From contig CAKPEV010000005.1 of assembly GCA_934149405.1 (NCBI GenBank), positions 75,634 to 139,633 of the forward strand: a stretch of 64,000 nt of DNA, read 5' to 3'. The stretch comes from an uncultured Clostridia bacterium. Its GTDB lineage: Bacteria > Bacillota > Clostridia > TANB77 > UBA1234. The translations under genes were made by a program, and so were the position numbers. The notes under the pieces are model-generated. The model saw only the letters and a list, made by a program, of their open reading frames with translations, was not told where the DNA came from and ran no database searches. How positions within the stretch are numbered: position 1 is the stretch's first letter; every line of letters starts with the position of its first letter. Below, in pieces: positions 45,770 to 55,478 of the stretch.

Positions 45770-46951
45770 TTAATCCTTGTATTTATCCATAAAATTAAAT
45801 TCCACATCATCCTCTTTTACATCTTTGTTAATTTTGATATTGTCGTAATCTTTTTGATATTTTTCTTTTACTTTTTCATCTATCTCTTGTTCTAGTTTCA
45901 TTTGAGCTTCTGATACCATATGAACACCAGTTAAATAGTCTTTTATATTTTTAAATAGTGGCTCTGACTCAGCTTTGTATCTATAACCTGGGTCAATTTC
46001 GATTGCGTATTGAACATAATTAACTGCTTTTATCTCATCTCCATCCAATATATATGTCTTTGCAAGTTGATAATATGACTTGCTTGCAAGCTCTGGATCT
46101 AAAGCAGATTTTTTGAAGTTTTCTTCAGCAAGTTTTAATTCTCCTCTTAATAAGTTTATTTGTCCCAAGCTAAAATATGCTTCACAAAAGTCAGGTTTTA
46201 ATTCTATAACTTTTTTATAACAACTTGACGCCTCATCAAAATCTCTAAGTTCAGTTCTTACAATACCTAAACTATAATACAATTGATAATTGTCTTGATC
46301 ATATTTTATAGCATTTTTATAAACATTTATAGCTTCGTCATATTTGTTTTGCGAACATAATACTACTGCTAAAAGCTCAGATGCAGGTGTATAATCAGGC
46401 TTTATTCTAAGAGCATTATCTAAAACTATCTGAGCATCATTCTTCTTACCAAGTTCATTAAAAATTATTCCGATTTCGTAATATGATTTATAATCGTTTC
46501 TATCAAGTTCTACTGCTTTTGCAAATTTATCAAATGCAGTTCTTCTTTCGCCTATGGCATTATATGCAGTTCCTAATTTAACAAATAGCTTATTACTGTT
46601 CTTTTTCTTTTCTGTAGCCTTCAAATATTTAGCAATTGCCTTTTGATACTTTCCTTTATGCATGTAATAATCGCCAATCTCTTCCAAGAAAAGTTCTGAT
46701 GCATCTATCTTCTTGTAGTCTAAAAAAATCAACGCACTAGGAATTAATATGTTTATTAAAAATATGTATATACGCATTTTTACATCTGGATAAATTCCAT
46801 TAAAAAAAGTTAAAATCTCAACAACTAAACCTATTGTCTGAAAACCTAAAAGTCCAATCAACCAGTTACTTTTGGTTTTTAAAACTTTTCTTGCCACATA
46901 CATAGCAAATACAAAACATAAAATACTATAAACAAATCTTTCTAAAAACAT
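45770..46951 (-). CDS. TPR-repeat membrane-anchored protein
   Basis: 393 residues. Two or three hydrophobic segments at the N terminus (about 5-20, 27-50, 60-80), then roughly eight tetratricopeptide repeats from about 90 to 330 (for example YKSYYEIGIIFNELGKKNDA, AYFSLGQINLLRGELKLAEE), and a charged tail. Probably a scaffold; function unknown. In a run with uppP and folD. Confidence 0.85.
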   Translation of the reverse strand: MFLERFVYSILCFVFAMYVARKVLKTKSNWLIGLLGFQTIGLVVEILTFFNGIYPDVKMRIYIFLINILIPSALIFLDYKKIDASELFLEEIGDYYMHKGKYQKAIAKYLKATEKKKNSNKLFVKLGTAYNAIGERRTAFDKFAKAVELDRNDYKSYYEIGIIFNELGKKNDAQIVLDNALRIKPDYTPASELLAVVLCSQNKYDEAINVYKNAIKYDQDNYQLYYSLGIVRTELRDFDEASSCYKKVIELKPDFCEAYFSLGQINLLRGELKLAEENFKKSALDPELASKSYYQLAKTYILDGDEIKAVNYVQYAIEIDPGYRYKAESEPLFKNIKDYLTGVHMVSEAQMKLEQEIDEKVKEKYQKDYDNIKINKDVKEDDVEFNFMDKYKD

Positions 46952-47005
46952 TTCCTTGCATCCTTCCTACTACTTACTTACAACTTTTATTTAAGCATAT
47001 AAAAA

Positions 47006-47539
47006 TTACTTATTAATAAATTTTTCATCATATGCTTTCATACATTTTTCAATACATTCAATTGCTGCCTCTCTTCCATCAATCTCCTTTATTGCAGTTT
47101 TCTTATTTTCTAGGATTTTATATACTTCAAAGAAGTGCGATATTTCTGCAAATATGTGTGCTGGAATATCTAATATATCCTCATACATGCACATTGAAGG
47201 ATCTTTAAATGGTATTGCTATTATTTTTTCGTCTCTTTCATTATCATCAACCATTTTTAGCATTCCGATTGGGTAACAATCAACTAATGTAAGAGACGAT
47301 ATGCTTTCTTGACATAATACCAAAACATCTAGAGGGTCATTATCTTCTGCATATGTTCTAGGAATAAATCCATAATTAGCAGGATAATGCGTAGAAGTAT
47401 ATAATACTCTGTCAAGCCTTAAAAGTCCTGTTTCCTTATCTAATTCATATTTGTTTTTACATCCCTTTGGTATTTCTATCACAGCAGTGAATTTTTCTGG
47501 TGTTATTCTATCTTTATTTATATCATGCCAAATATTCAA
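47006..47539 (-). CDS. ppa: Inorganic pyrophosphatase, family I
   Basis: Hydrolyses PPi. 177 residues with the family I metal motif AEDNDPLDVLVL and YPANYGFIPRTY. Soluble, cytoplasmic. Confidence 0.95.
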   Translation of the reverse strand: MNIWHDINKDRITPEKFTAVIEIPKGCKNKYELDKETGLLRLDRVLYTSTHYPANYGFIPRTYAEDNDPLDVLVLCQESISSLTLVDCYPIGMLKMVDDNERDEKIIAIPFKDPSMCMYEDILDIPAHIFAEISHFFEVYKILENKKTAIKEIDGREAAIECIEKCMKAYDEKFINK

Positions 47540-47679
47540 TATTATGTCTCCTTTCGTTTATATAAGTACATCCAAAGCTACCATCTTATAGAGCTATTTT
47601 ACACTAAAACCTCTAAATTTGTCTATAATTTTGGAAAAATATTGATATATTAACATAAATACGGTATAATACTATTATT

Positions 47680-48540
47680 ATGATAAAATTTAAAGTTGAA
47701 AAAGATCAAAAAAAGATAGTAGACTATCTAAAAAACAAATTTAAAAATCTAACTAATGGCACTATTTTCAAAGCTCTTCGTAATAAGGATATTAGAATAA
47801 ATGGAGTGAAAATATCTGAGAATGTCCCTGTAAATGCCGGAGATGAAATAACTCTTTATATAAAAGATGAGTTTTTATTTGGTATAACAGCGCTTGACAA
47901 ATCTAAAATAATTTACGATGACGAAAATATTGTCATAGTTAACAAACCTCAAGATGTTTTAGTACAAGGTGATGGAATAAATATTGGACTAGACAAAATG
48001 GTAAATGACTACTTTGGTACGCAAAATATTGTGCCTTGCCATAGACTAGACAGAAACACATCTGGTCTTATAATATTTGCTAAAAATGAAATAGCTGAAG
48101 AAACAATATCTGAAATGCTAAAACAACACATGATTAGAAAAGTTTATAGATGCAGAGTTATTGGCCATCCGAAAAATAAAAAGGCTACTTTAACAGCATA
48201 TTTATTTAAAGATAGTAAAACTAGTCAAGTAATTATTTCAAATGAAAAGAAAAAAGGTTATGTTGAAATTGTTACAAAATATGAGGTAATTGCTTATAAT
48301 AATGATGGTACATCTACATTAGAAGTTGAGCTTGTAACTGGCAGAACTCATCAGATTCGTGCACATCTTGCATTTATCGGCTACCCTATCCTTGGTGATG
48401 GCAAATATGGAAAAAATGAAGTAAATAAAAAATTCAAGTTAACAAGACAAGAGCTAACTGCATACAAGATTATTTTTAATGATGCAATTGGTGAATTAGA
48501 GTATTTGAAAGGAAAAACAGTAAAACTCCCAGAAGCATAA
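47680..48540 (+). CDS. RluA-family 23S rRNA pseudouridine synthase (RluC/RluD-like)
   Basis: 286 residues: N-terminal S4 domain (about 10-70), catalytic domain with the Asp motif VPCHRLDRNTSGLIIFAKN, and TGRTHQIRAHLAFIGYPILG near the end. Which uridine it modifies cannot be told. The end of the gene is part of its own terminator stem. Confidence 0.93.
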   Translation: MIKFKVEKDQKKIVDYLKNKFKNLTNGTIFKALRNKDIRINGVKISENVPVNAGDEITLYIKDEFLFGITALDKSKIIYDDENIVIVNKPQDVLVQGDGINIGLDKMVNDYFGTQNIVPCHRLDRNTSGLIIFAKNEIAEETISEMLKQHMIRKVYRCRVIGHPKNKKATLTAYLFKDSKTSQVIISNEKKKGYVEIVTKYEVIAYNNDGTSTLEVELVTGRTHQIRAHLAFIGYPILGDGKYGKNEVNKKFKLTRQELTAYKIIFNDAIGELEYLKGKTVKLPEA

Positions 48541-48558
48541 ACTTCTAGGAGTTTTTTA
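48524..48558 (+). terminator. Terminator overlapping the end of the pseudouridine synthase gene
   Basis: AAACTCCCAGAAG-cataaa-CTTCTAGGAGTTTTTT; the left arm lies within the last codons. Confidence 0.85.
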
Positions 48559-49230
48559 TTATAAATCAAACTTTCCCCACACGCCAATTTTCTTTGGCTT
48601 GCATTCGAATTTCATTATCTCATCTTTTGTAGGATGCTTAAATTCAAGTCTATATGCCCAAAGAGCAATCTGCATATTCATGTCACCTTTGCCATATTTT
48701 TGATCACCATATAATGGGTGATTTATGTTTGAAAATTGCACTCTTATTTGGTGGTGTCTGCCTGTTTCCAAATTTATTTTTACTAAAGACAAGTCATCTT
48801 TCTCTTCTAATACCTCATATGAAAGACTTGCGAATTTTGCCCCATGTTTATCTTTTGATACAACTTTACTTTTATTTAAAGCTTCGTCTTTATATAAATA
48901 ATTTTCAAGTCTGCCGTTTTTTTCTTCAAACTTTCCTTTTACAACTGCTAAATATGTTTTAGAAAAGTCTTTAGTTCTAATACTCTCTGAAAGTCTGCTT
49001 GCCGCTTTTGATGTTCGTGCAAAAACCATTATTCCGCCAACTGGTCTATCAAGTCTATGTACTAAACCTAAATATACTTCACCTGGTTTGTTATATTTTT
49101 CTTTTATATATTTTTTAACAAGAGTTATCATATCTTCATCGCCCGTGTTATCTGCTTGTGAAGGTACATTGCAAGGTTTCTCCACAACAATTATATGATT
49201 ATCTTCGTATATTACATTTAATTTATTCAT
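48559..49230 (-). CDS. RluA-family pseudouridine synthase
   Basis: 224 residues from the ATG at 49230; longer upstream frames overlap the methyltransferase gene. No S4 domain. Catalytic LGLVHRLDRPVGGIMVFART and TGRHHQIRVQFSNINHPLYG. Convergent with the other pseudouridine synthase and 16 bp after the methyltransferase gene, with which it is probably co-transcribed. Confidence 0.93.
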   Translation of the reverse strand: MNKLNVIYEDNHIIVVEKPCNVPSQADNTGDEDMITLVKKYIKEKYNKPGEVYLGLVHRLDRPVGGIMVFARTSKAASRLSESIRTKDFSKTYLAVVKGKFEEKNGRLENYLYKDEALNKSKVVSKDKHGAKFASLSYEVLEEKDDLSLVKINLETGRHHQIRVQFSNINHPLYGDQKYGKGDMNMQIALWAYRLEFKHPTKDEIMKFECKPKKIGVWGKFDL

Positions 49231-49246
49231 AACATGGTTCCTTTCG

Positions 49247-50104
49247 TTATTCTTCCCATCTACCATATATTCCACACGGAAGTGTTAGTCTACTATCTTT
49301 CATTGGTAGTCCTACTTCTCCGCATGATATTTTTCCTTTTTGCTTTATTGTCATTGATAATATATTAGCAAGTATAGTTGGCGAAAGCCCTGTTGTATAT
49401 GAATTTATAAGAAAGAACAATGGTCTATCTGATAATATTTGTGTGCATAGTTCGACCAACGGATATAAGCTTTCTTCTATATTCCAAACTTCTCCGTTTG
49501 CACCTCTTCCATAAGATGGTGGGTCCATTACTATTGCATCGTATTTGTTTCCTCTTCTTATTTCTCTTTGAACAAATTTTATAACATCATCTATTATAAA
49601 TCTGACTGGTCTATCGGCAAGTCCTGAATCTGCTACATTTTCTTTTGCCCAAGCTGTCATTCCTTTTGAAGAGTCGACATGACAAACAGAGGCTCCTGCG
49701 TAGCTGCAAGCCACCGTAGCTCCACCTGTATAAGCAAAAAGATTAAGTACTTTTATAGGTCTTTTTGCATTTTGTATTTTGTTTATCATGAAATCCCAAT
49801 TAACAGCTTGTTCAGGGAATAATCCTGTATGTTTGAAGCCCATTGGCTTTAAGTTAAATGTTAAATTCTTATATTTGATTTGCCATGACTTAGGAACATT
49901 TTTTATATACTCCCATTCGCCACCACCACTTTTACTTCTGTGATAATGAGCATTAGCTTTTTTCCACAATTCCGGCTTTGATTTATTTTTCCATATTATT
50001 TGTGGATCTGGTCTAATTAAAATGATATTTCCCCATCTTTCTAATTTTTCGCCATTTGCCATATCTAGTATTTCATAATCTTTCCAATCTTTTGATATAA
50101 TCAT
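49247..50104 (-). CDS. Class I SAM-dependent methyltransferase (RlmI/RlmK-like)
   Basis: 285 residues. N-terminal strand-rich part, then the SAM-binding motif KVLNLFAYTGGATVACSYAG, a VDSSKGMTAWAKENV acidic strand end, and catalytic DAIVMDPPSYGRG. Related to 23S rRNA m5C methyltransferases but without a recognisable PUA domain, so the substrate is uncertain. Paired with an rRNA pseudouridine synthase, which supports rRNA modification. Confidence 0.88.
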   Translation of the reverse strand: MIISKDWKDYEILDMANGEKLERWGNIILIRPDPQIIWKNKSKPELWKKANAHYHRSKSGGGEWEYIKNVPKSWQIKYKNLTFNLKPMGFKHTGLFPEQAVNWDFMINKIQNAKRPIKVLNLFAYTGGATVACSYAGASVCHVDSSKGMTAWAKENVADSGLADRPVRFIIDDVIKFVQREIRRGNKYDAIVMDPPSYGRGANGEVWNIEESLYPLVELCTQILSDRPLFFLINSYTTGLSPTILANILSMTIKQKGKISCGEVGLPMKDSRLTLPCGIYGRWEE

Positions 50105-50145
50105 ATATTCGTCCTTTCTTCCATATATTTTATTAGGTGATATAC

Positions 50146-51379
50146 ATGGTTTATTTTTTTATATTTGTTATTTTGTATTTGTTATTTTATATCTTTAAAA
50201 AGCAAAATTCTATGTTTGTAATACGCTTAAAAAACTACATTTTGCCTTGCATTATTGTTTTACTTTTAATACTGATTGTCTGCTTTTCTTCATCTTCTTT
50301 AACTGCTGCTAAAGAAAGTTTTATGCTTTGGGTTAATAATGTAATTCCATCTCTACTTCCGTTTTTTATTTGTATTGAAGTTTTAAAAAACACAAACTTT
50401 TTAAAAGTAGTTGGAAAAGCACTTAACCCTATAATGTACCCTATCTTTAATGTTCCCGGTTCACGGTGCTTTCGCTCTTGCCATGGGAATAACCTCTGGT
50501 TATCCTGTTGGCGCTAAAGTTGCCTCGGACCTTTACATAGAAAATCTATGCACAAAAACAGAGGCCGAAAGGCTCATTGCTTTTACTAATTCATCAGGTC
50601 CTTTATTTATTATTGGAGCCGTCGGAACTGGTATGTTTTTTGATTCTAAAGTAGGATTATTACTGTTCTTGACACATTTTTTAGCGAGTATAACTGTCGG
50701 AATTTTATTTAGATTTTATAAAAGAAACAACGCATCAAGTGGTATTATACCACAAGTTTCCATAAAATCAAAGACTTATGAGGCACTAACCATAAAAAAT
50801 CTAGGAAAAGTAATGGGCGATGCCATCCAAAAAAGCATTGCAACACTTCTACTTATTGCAGGCTATATTGTATTTTTTGCCGTGCTGTCAAATATTTTAG
50901 CAAATACGGGAGTGGCATCATTTTTCACTACTGGCATAGAAGAGATGTTAAAGTTAGTGCATGTTTCACCAGATATGTCTGACGGAATTTTTACTGGAAT
51001 ATTAGAAATAACAAATGGAATAAACAAAATATCCAAATTGAATGGTTTGAAATATAGCGAAAGCTTGCCGATAGTAGCACTTATATTAGGTTTTGGTGGG
51101 TTTTCTGTACATATGCAAGTTGCTAGTATAATAGCCGATGCAAAACTTTCTATGAAGCCATATCTGGCTGGAAAACTACTTCAAGGAGTTTTTGCCGCAA
51201 TTTATACATTTATCTTAATGAAGTTTACTAACTTCTTTTCTTTAGACATAGTAGAAAGTTTTAGTTATAGTAATAATGGCATAAAAATAGTTTCAGAAAG
51301 TTCTAATCTTTTCGTAGTCATACTAAGTTTAGTGGCTATTGCAATAAGCATTCAAATAATACGAAAAATGAAAATATAA
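50146..51379 (+). CDS. ylbJ: YlbJ-type sporulation membrane protein, read through a +1 frameshift at CGG
   Basis: Integral membrane nucleoside-transporter-like protein needed for spore cortex formation in Bacillus. The ATG at 50146 follows AGGTGATAT (an in-frame GTG at 50137 overlaps it). The upstream frame runs 106 codons to PIFNVPGS and meets CGG at 50464-50466. Unshifted it adds 16 unrelated residues. Skipping the C gives GGT GCT TTC, restoring PGSGAFALAMGITSGYPVGA, the best-conserved YlbJ segment, and continues to 51379; total about 410 residues, as expected. About ten membrane segments. Confidence 0.87.
50464..50466 (+). other. +1 frameshift site at CGG in ylbJ
   Basis: CCC GGT TCA CGG TGC upstream frame; CCC GGT TCA (C) GGT GCT TTC gives P-G-S-G-A-F. 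The only site of the eight on the plus strand. Confidence 0.85.
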
Positions 51380-51392
51380 AGTTTTATTATTT

Positions 51393-51432
51393 AAAGGCGA
51401 TACAATAGTTTTCTATCATATCGCCTTTTTAA
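51393..51432. terminator. Bidirectional terminator between ylbJ and uvrC
   Basis: AAAGGCGATA ... TATCGCCTTT stem with T-rich flanks on both strands. Confidence 0.85.
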
Positions 51433-51440
51433 AGTAATTT

Positions 51441-53249
51441 TTAATTTAATTTTTCTAATATCTTTTCTGCTATTTTTTCATTTATTCCATCTACAAGGCA
51501 TAGTTCTGCAACAGAAGCTTTTTTTATGTTTTCGATTGATTTAAATCTCTTTAAAAGTGCTTGTTTTCTTGCATCGCCTATTCCTTCAATTTCATCAAGC
51601 TCAGATTTTTTCATTCGTTTGTTCCTTAGCTTTCTATGATATTCTATCGCTGTTTCGTGCACTTCATCTTGTATATATGTTATTAAATTAAATATCTCGT
51701 TGCTTTTCACCTCGTATTCTTTTCCCTCTTCATCTACTATCGTTCTTGTTCTATGTTTATCGTTTTTTACAAGTCCATACACTGGAATGTCTAAGCCGTA
51801 TTCTCGAACAACATTCTTTGCAACTCTTACTTGCGTCATACCACCATCCATTAGTATTAAGTTAGGTCTTGGACCATACGGATTTTTTTCTTCTGTTTGA
51901 TTTGGAAGCAAATATTTAAGTCTTCTCATTAAAGTCTCTCTCATACATGCAACATCATTTTGACCATCTACTGTTTTTATTTTTATTCTTCTATAGTCAC
52001 TTCTTTTTGGTTTTGCATTTTCAAATACAACCATACCAGCAACTATATCTGTTCCAGATATATTAGATATATCAAAGCTTTCTATTCTCTTTGGCAATTC
52101 TTTAAGCTCTAGTAGATTCATTAAATCTACTAGCAATCCTTCATTTTCAATTGTGTCAGTTTTATTTTTTAAGCCTATCATTGCATTCTTTTCTGCCATT
52201 TCTATAAAACGCATCTTCTCGCCTTTTTTAGGTATCTTAAACTCAATATTTTGCTTACCACTAATTTTTATCAAGAACTCTCTTAGTAGCTCGCCCTCCT
52301 CAAGTTCGTTTTTAAACATTATCTTGCTTGGCACATTAGATTCATTATAATACTGTTTTATAAAGTTTGTTATTAAAGTCTCATCTGATAAATCATCAAC
52401 ATCTTTAAATATAAAGTTTTCGCCACCTATCATTTTGCTTCCTCTAATATGAAATACTTCAAGTGAAGCTTTATCAAGAGATTTAGCTATTCCAATTACA
52501 TCTATATCGTTTTCTGTAAAATTATCTACTTTTTGTCTTGTCATTAAGTTTTCTATACTGATTTTCTCATCTCTAAGCTCTGCAGCTTTTTCAAAGTTAA
52601 GCTCTTTTGATGCTTTTTTCATCTCTTCATCAATCATTTTTAAAATCGTATCGACTTTTCCATCTAAAAACATCATAACTTGTTTTATTATATTTGCATA
52701 TTCTTCTTTACTTATATTGCCGTTACATACGCCAACACATCTTTTTATATGATAATTTAAACAAGGTGTTTCAAGCTTTGTAAATATTTTTCTACATTGT
52801 TTTAATTTAAATGTTTTATTTAAAAACTCAACTGTTTCTTTTACAGCAAACGCATTTGTATAAGGGCCGTAGTACTTTGCCAAATCATTTAACTTTTTAC
52901 GTGTTATTCTAACAGTTGGAAAGTCCTCATTTACTGTTATTTTTATATAAGGATACATTTTATCATCTTTTAATAAAACATTATATTTAGGCCTATGTAA
53001 CTTTATAAGATTACATTCTAATACAAGTGCTTCCATCTCAGAATCAACAACAATGTATTCAAAATGATCTATTAAAGACACCATCTTTTCTATTCTAGCT
53101 GATTTATTATTCTTTTGAAAATATTGCCTAACTCTATTTTTTAAAACTACAGCTTTGCCAACATATATTATATTATCATCTTTGTCTTTCATTATATAAA
53201 CACCTGGTTTATCAGGTAGTTTTTTTAATTCTTCAGAAATGTTAAACAT
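51441..53249 (-). CDS. uvrC: Excinuclease ABC subunit C
   Basis: Makes both incisions in nucleotide excision repair. 602 residues: GIY-YIG domain (GVYIMKDKDDNIIYVGKA), Cys-rich region (CLNYHIKRCVGVC), UVR motif near 200-235 (KASKELNFEKAAELRDE), RNase H-like C-terminal nuclease (FDISNISGTDIVAGMVVFEN) and tandem helix-hairpin-helix at the end (LDEIEGIGDARKQALLKRF). Confidence 0.97.
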   Translation of the reverse strand: MFNISEELKKLPDKPGVYIMKDKDDNIIYVGKAVVLKNRVRQYFQKNNKSARIEKMVSLIDHFEYIVVDSEMEALVLECNLIKLHRPKYNVLLKDDKMYPYIKITVNEDFPTVRITRKKLNDLAKYYGPYTNAFAVKETVEFLNKTFKLKQCRKIFTKLETPCLNYHIKRCVGVCNGNISKEEYANIIKQVMMFLDGKVDTILKMIDEEMKKASKELNFEKAAELRDEKISIENLMTRQKVDNFTENDIDVIGIAKSLDKASLEVFHIRGSKMIGGENFIFKDVDDLSDETLITNFIKQYYNESNVPSKIMFKNELEEGELLREFLIKISGKQNIEFKIPKKGEKMRFIEMAEKNAMIGLKNKTDTIENEGLLVDLMNLLELKELPKRIESFDISNISGTDIVAGMVVFENAKPKRSDYRRIKIKTVDGQNDVACMRETLMRRLKYLLPNQTEEKNPYGPRPNLILMDGGMTQVRVAKNVVREYGLDIPVYGLVKNDKHRTRTIVDEEGKEYEVKSNEIFNLITYIQDEVHETAIEYHRKLRNKRMKKSELDEIEGIGDARKQALLKRFKSIENIKKASVAELCLVDGINEKIAEKILEKLN

Positions 53250-53254
53250 GTTTT

Positions 53255-54958
53255 TTACCTCGAATTTTCATCTTTGTTTTTCTTTTTACTATTTAACGGA
53301 TTTTGTGCAGGGTGAATGTTACAATATATATGGCTTATAAGCGCATACCTTGGATCATCTTTATCCATCGTTTCGTACAGCTTTTTCACCTTTTGCTTTT
53401 GAGTTTTAGTTAATTTAAATAACACATATGTTTTTATATGCTCATCTCTAAAGTCAAAATCCTCATTACCAATATACTTTCTGAAATCTTTATTGTCTAA
53501 AGACTCATTTAAAAAACTGTTAAACGAACTATTTGGAAAGTGAGCCATCATTGTCCAAAACTCTTTCATATCTACACCTATTAGAACTTGTTCTTCTCCG
53601 TACTCGTTAACTTTTTTGCTTCTTTCTGGTACAAGTCCATAATTAACCTTTGAATTATTCTTATTTAGGGTATACAAAAGCGATTCTATTGAAAAATCCT
53701 TTAAAAAATATATGATATACGAATGCGTTCTATTTAGAAAAGCGCATTGATAATCCGCCGTAAAATCATTATCTTCTTTTGGAATATATCTATCAAAATA
53801 TTCTTTATACGCCTTTGAATACATTTGAATATACTCTTCTGGCACATATGTAAAATCTTCTTCTTTTGGCATAGCACCATCTTTTACTTTGTTCTTAAAT
53901 TTTTCAAACTCTGGTTTAGATAACATATCTAAAAATTTCTTTTGTTTTAGTATTGTTCTTACATCTCTTGAATCAATTCCTCCAGGAATCTCTCCTCTTT
54001 CAAGTGTTTCATATAATGTGCCTAGTTTCATTTGCAAATATACGCCATCAGATAATCTTTCAATCACCTTTTCCAATCTATTTGTATAAAATGCGGAAAG
54101 CACAAATAATTCACTGGTATCAAGCTTGGCTAAATACTCGCTAGATGTCAAATTAAGCATATTGAACTTTTCTTTATCATCACTGGTTGTTACTCCTAAA
54201 AAGTCCAATCCAATTTTCTTCATACTTTTATTATGAATATCAACAATCTTTTCAAGATAACCACATTCATCAAAAAAATTAACAATCGTACTTATTCTAT
54301 TTATTAAACCATTTTTTATAAACTTCGACATATCCTTATAATACGCCGTAGCATTAGATTTAAAAATTTCTTCTAAGTCTTTATTATATTCAGGTTGTTC
54401 AATATAAAAATCATAAATATCTTGTGTTATTTCTGTTGTCCCTTGGCTCTTAATACTATCTAATCGCGCTAATGCTCCAGCACCATATTTTGAAATAAGA
54501 AAAGTAGAGAAATTTTTAACAAGCCTTTGTGTATGTGAAATATCCATAACTATTGGCATAGCAAGCTCTGAATAAATTTTTGAAGCAGTGCTAGATGTAT
54601 TTCTTGGATTATTATCTACAGACTCTTTACTACTAAACATATTTTTTATCATTTCTTTCATAGCTTCACTATTTTTAGTAGCAGAAACCATCTTTTCTAG
54701 CGTTTCATAAGCATAATATTCCGTGATATTGGGTTCAACCATCTCTGATAATATTTCTGCTATATATGGATAAATAGCATCTAAATCTTTTCTTGTATTA
54801 TCCAAGTCTCCTAATTTTACACCATGTGACTTTAGTAGCTTTGTCACCATTAGCATATTATCTTTCCAAGTATTTTCATTTACATCATATTTTTGAATTT
54901 CATCTTTTAATGTGTCTACATCCATTTCTTTTTTTATTGTTTCACCTACTTTTCGCAC
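53255..54958 (-). CDS. Large cytoplasmic protein of unknown function
   Basis: 567 residues if started at the GTG at 54958; an ATG at 54925 is an alternative and neither has a strong ribosome site. No signal or membrane segments; acidic, helical, Lys/Glu-rich, ending in a basic tail. I do not recognise a family. It lies 5 bp upstream of uvrC on the same strand, so it is probably co-transcribed with it. Native codon use; no in-frame CGG. Confidence 0.75.
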   Translation of the reverse strand: MRKVGETIKKEMDVDTLKDEIQKYDVNENTWKDNMLMVTKLLKSHGVKLGDLDNTRKDLDAIYPYIAEILSEMVEPNITEYYAYETLEKMVSATKNSEAMKEMIKNMFSSKESVDNNPRNTSSTASKIYSELAMPIVMDISHTQRLVKNFSTFLISKYGAGALARLDSIKSQGTTEITQDIYDFYIEQPEYNKDLEEIFKSNATAYYKDMSKFIKNGLINRISTIVNFFDECGYLEKIVDIHNKSMKKIGLDFLGVTTSDDKEKFNMLNLTSSEYLAKLDTSELFVLSAFYTNRLEKVIERLSDGVYLQMKLGTLYETLERGEIPGGIDSRDVRTILKQKKFLDMLSKPEFEKFKNKVKDGAMPKEEDFTYVPEEYIQMYSKAYKEYFDRYIPKEDNDFTADYQCAFLNRTHSYIIYFLKDFSIESLLYTLNKNNSKVNYGLVPERSKKVNEYGEEQVLIGVDMKEFWTMMAHFPNSSFNSFLNESLDNKDFRKYIGNEDFDFRDEHIKTYVLFKLTKTQKQKVKKLYETMDKDDPRYALISHIYCNIHPAQNPLNSKKKNKDENSR

Positions 54959-55106
54959 ATTTTTCTATACATTATTTTACTATATTATTCATCTGCAAAC
55001 AAGTTAAAATATGCATTTTGTTCCATATATTTCCTTGATTTCGATTATTAGGTATGCTACAATGCATAGGTTACTCCAAATTTTGTATATTAGAAAGGGT
55101 TCATAT

Positions 55107-55418
55107 ATGTCCGTTTCAACAAGTTCTACCTATGACGAAACTTATGAATATAATCGTTTTTGTCAAATTATCGACCCTATTATTGCCAAGGGACACAGCG
55201 GCCAAAAACTTATTGTTGTTTTAGACAATAATAAGCTAACATGCATGAATAGTTCAGAAAAAACAATTTGCACAATAAAAAATGTTGATGGACTACTTGC
55301 ATTAGATATTCAATTTCATTTGCAAATATTGAAATTTGAGTTCACCGAATACCGTAATACCCCAAAATATTTCAAGGCAATTTACGAGTGTAAGAAAAAA
55401 GATTCATTTTCTTGTTAA
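55107..55418 (+). CDS. Small protein of unknown function
   Basis: 103 residues from the ATG at 55107, preceded by AGAAAGGG; longer upstream frames lack support. MSVSTSSTYDETYEYNRFCQ start, three further Cys, mixed alpha/beta. No family recognised. Followed by a good terminator. Confidence 0.6.
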   Translation: MSVSTSSTYDETYEYNRFCQIIDPIIAKGHSGQKLIVVLDNNKLTCMNSSEKTICTIKNVDGLLALDIQFHLQILKFEFTEYRNTPKYFKAIYECKKKDSFSC

Positions 55419-55423
55419 ACAAA

Positions 55424-55466
55424 CAGCCCCACTTTAAGTGTTACTCTGCTTAAAGTTGGGACTGTC
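55424..55466. terminator. Terminator between the small gene and the DUF2207 pair
   Basis: ACAGCCCCACTTTAAG ... CTTAAAGTTGGGACTGT stem with T-rich sequence beyond. Confidence 0.8.
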
Positions 55467-55478
55467 TTTATTAAACTT

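Noticed and set aside
23627..50466. Frameshift stimulators such as an upstream Shine-Dalgarno-like sequence, as in prfB
   Set aside because: I looked upstream of the sites and found no common purine-rich element or shared downstream stem; CGG plus GGN is the only shared feature.
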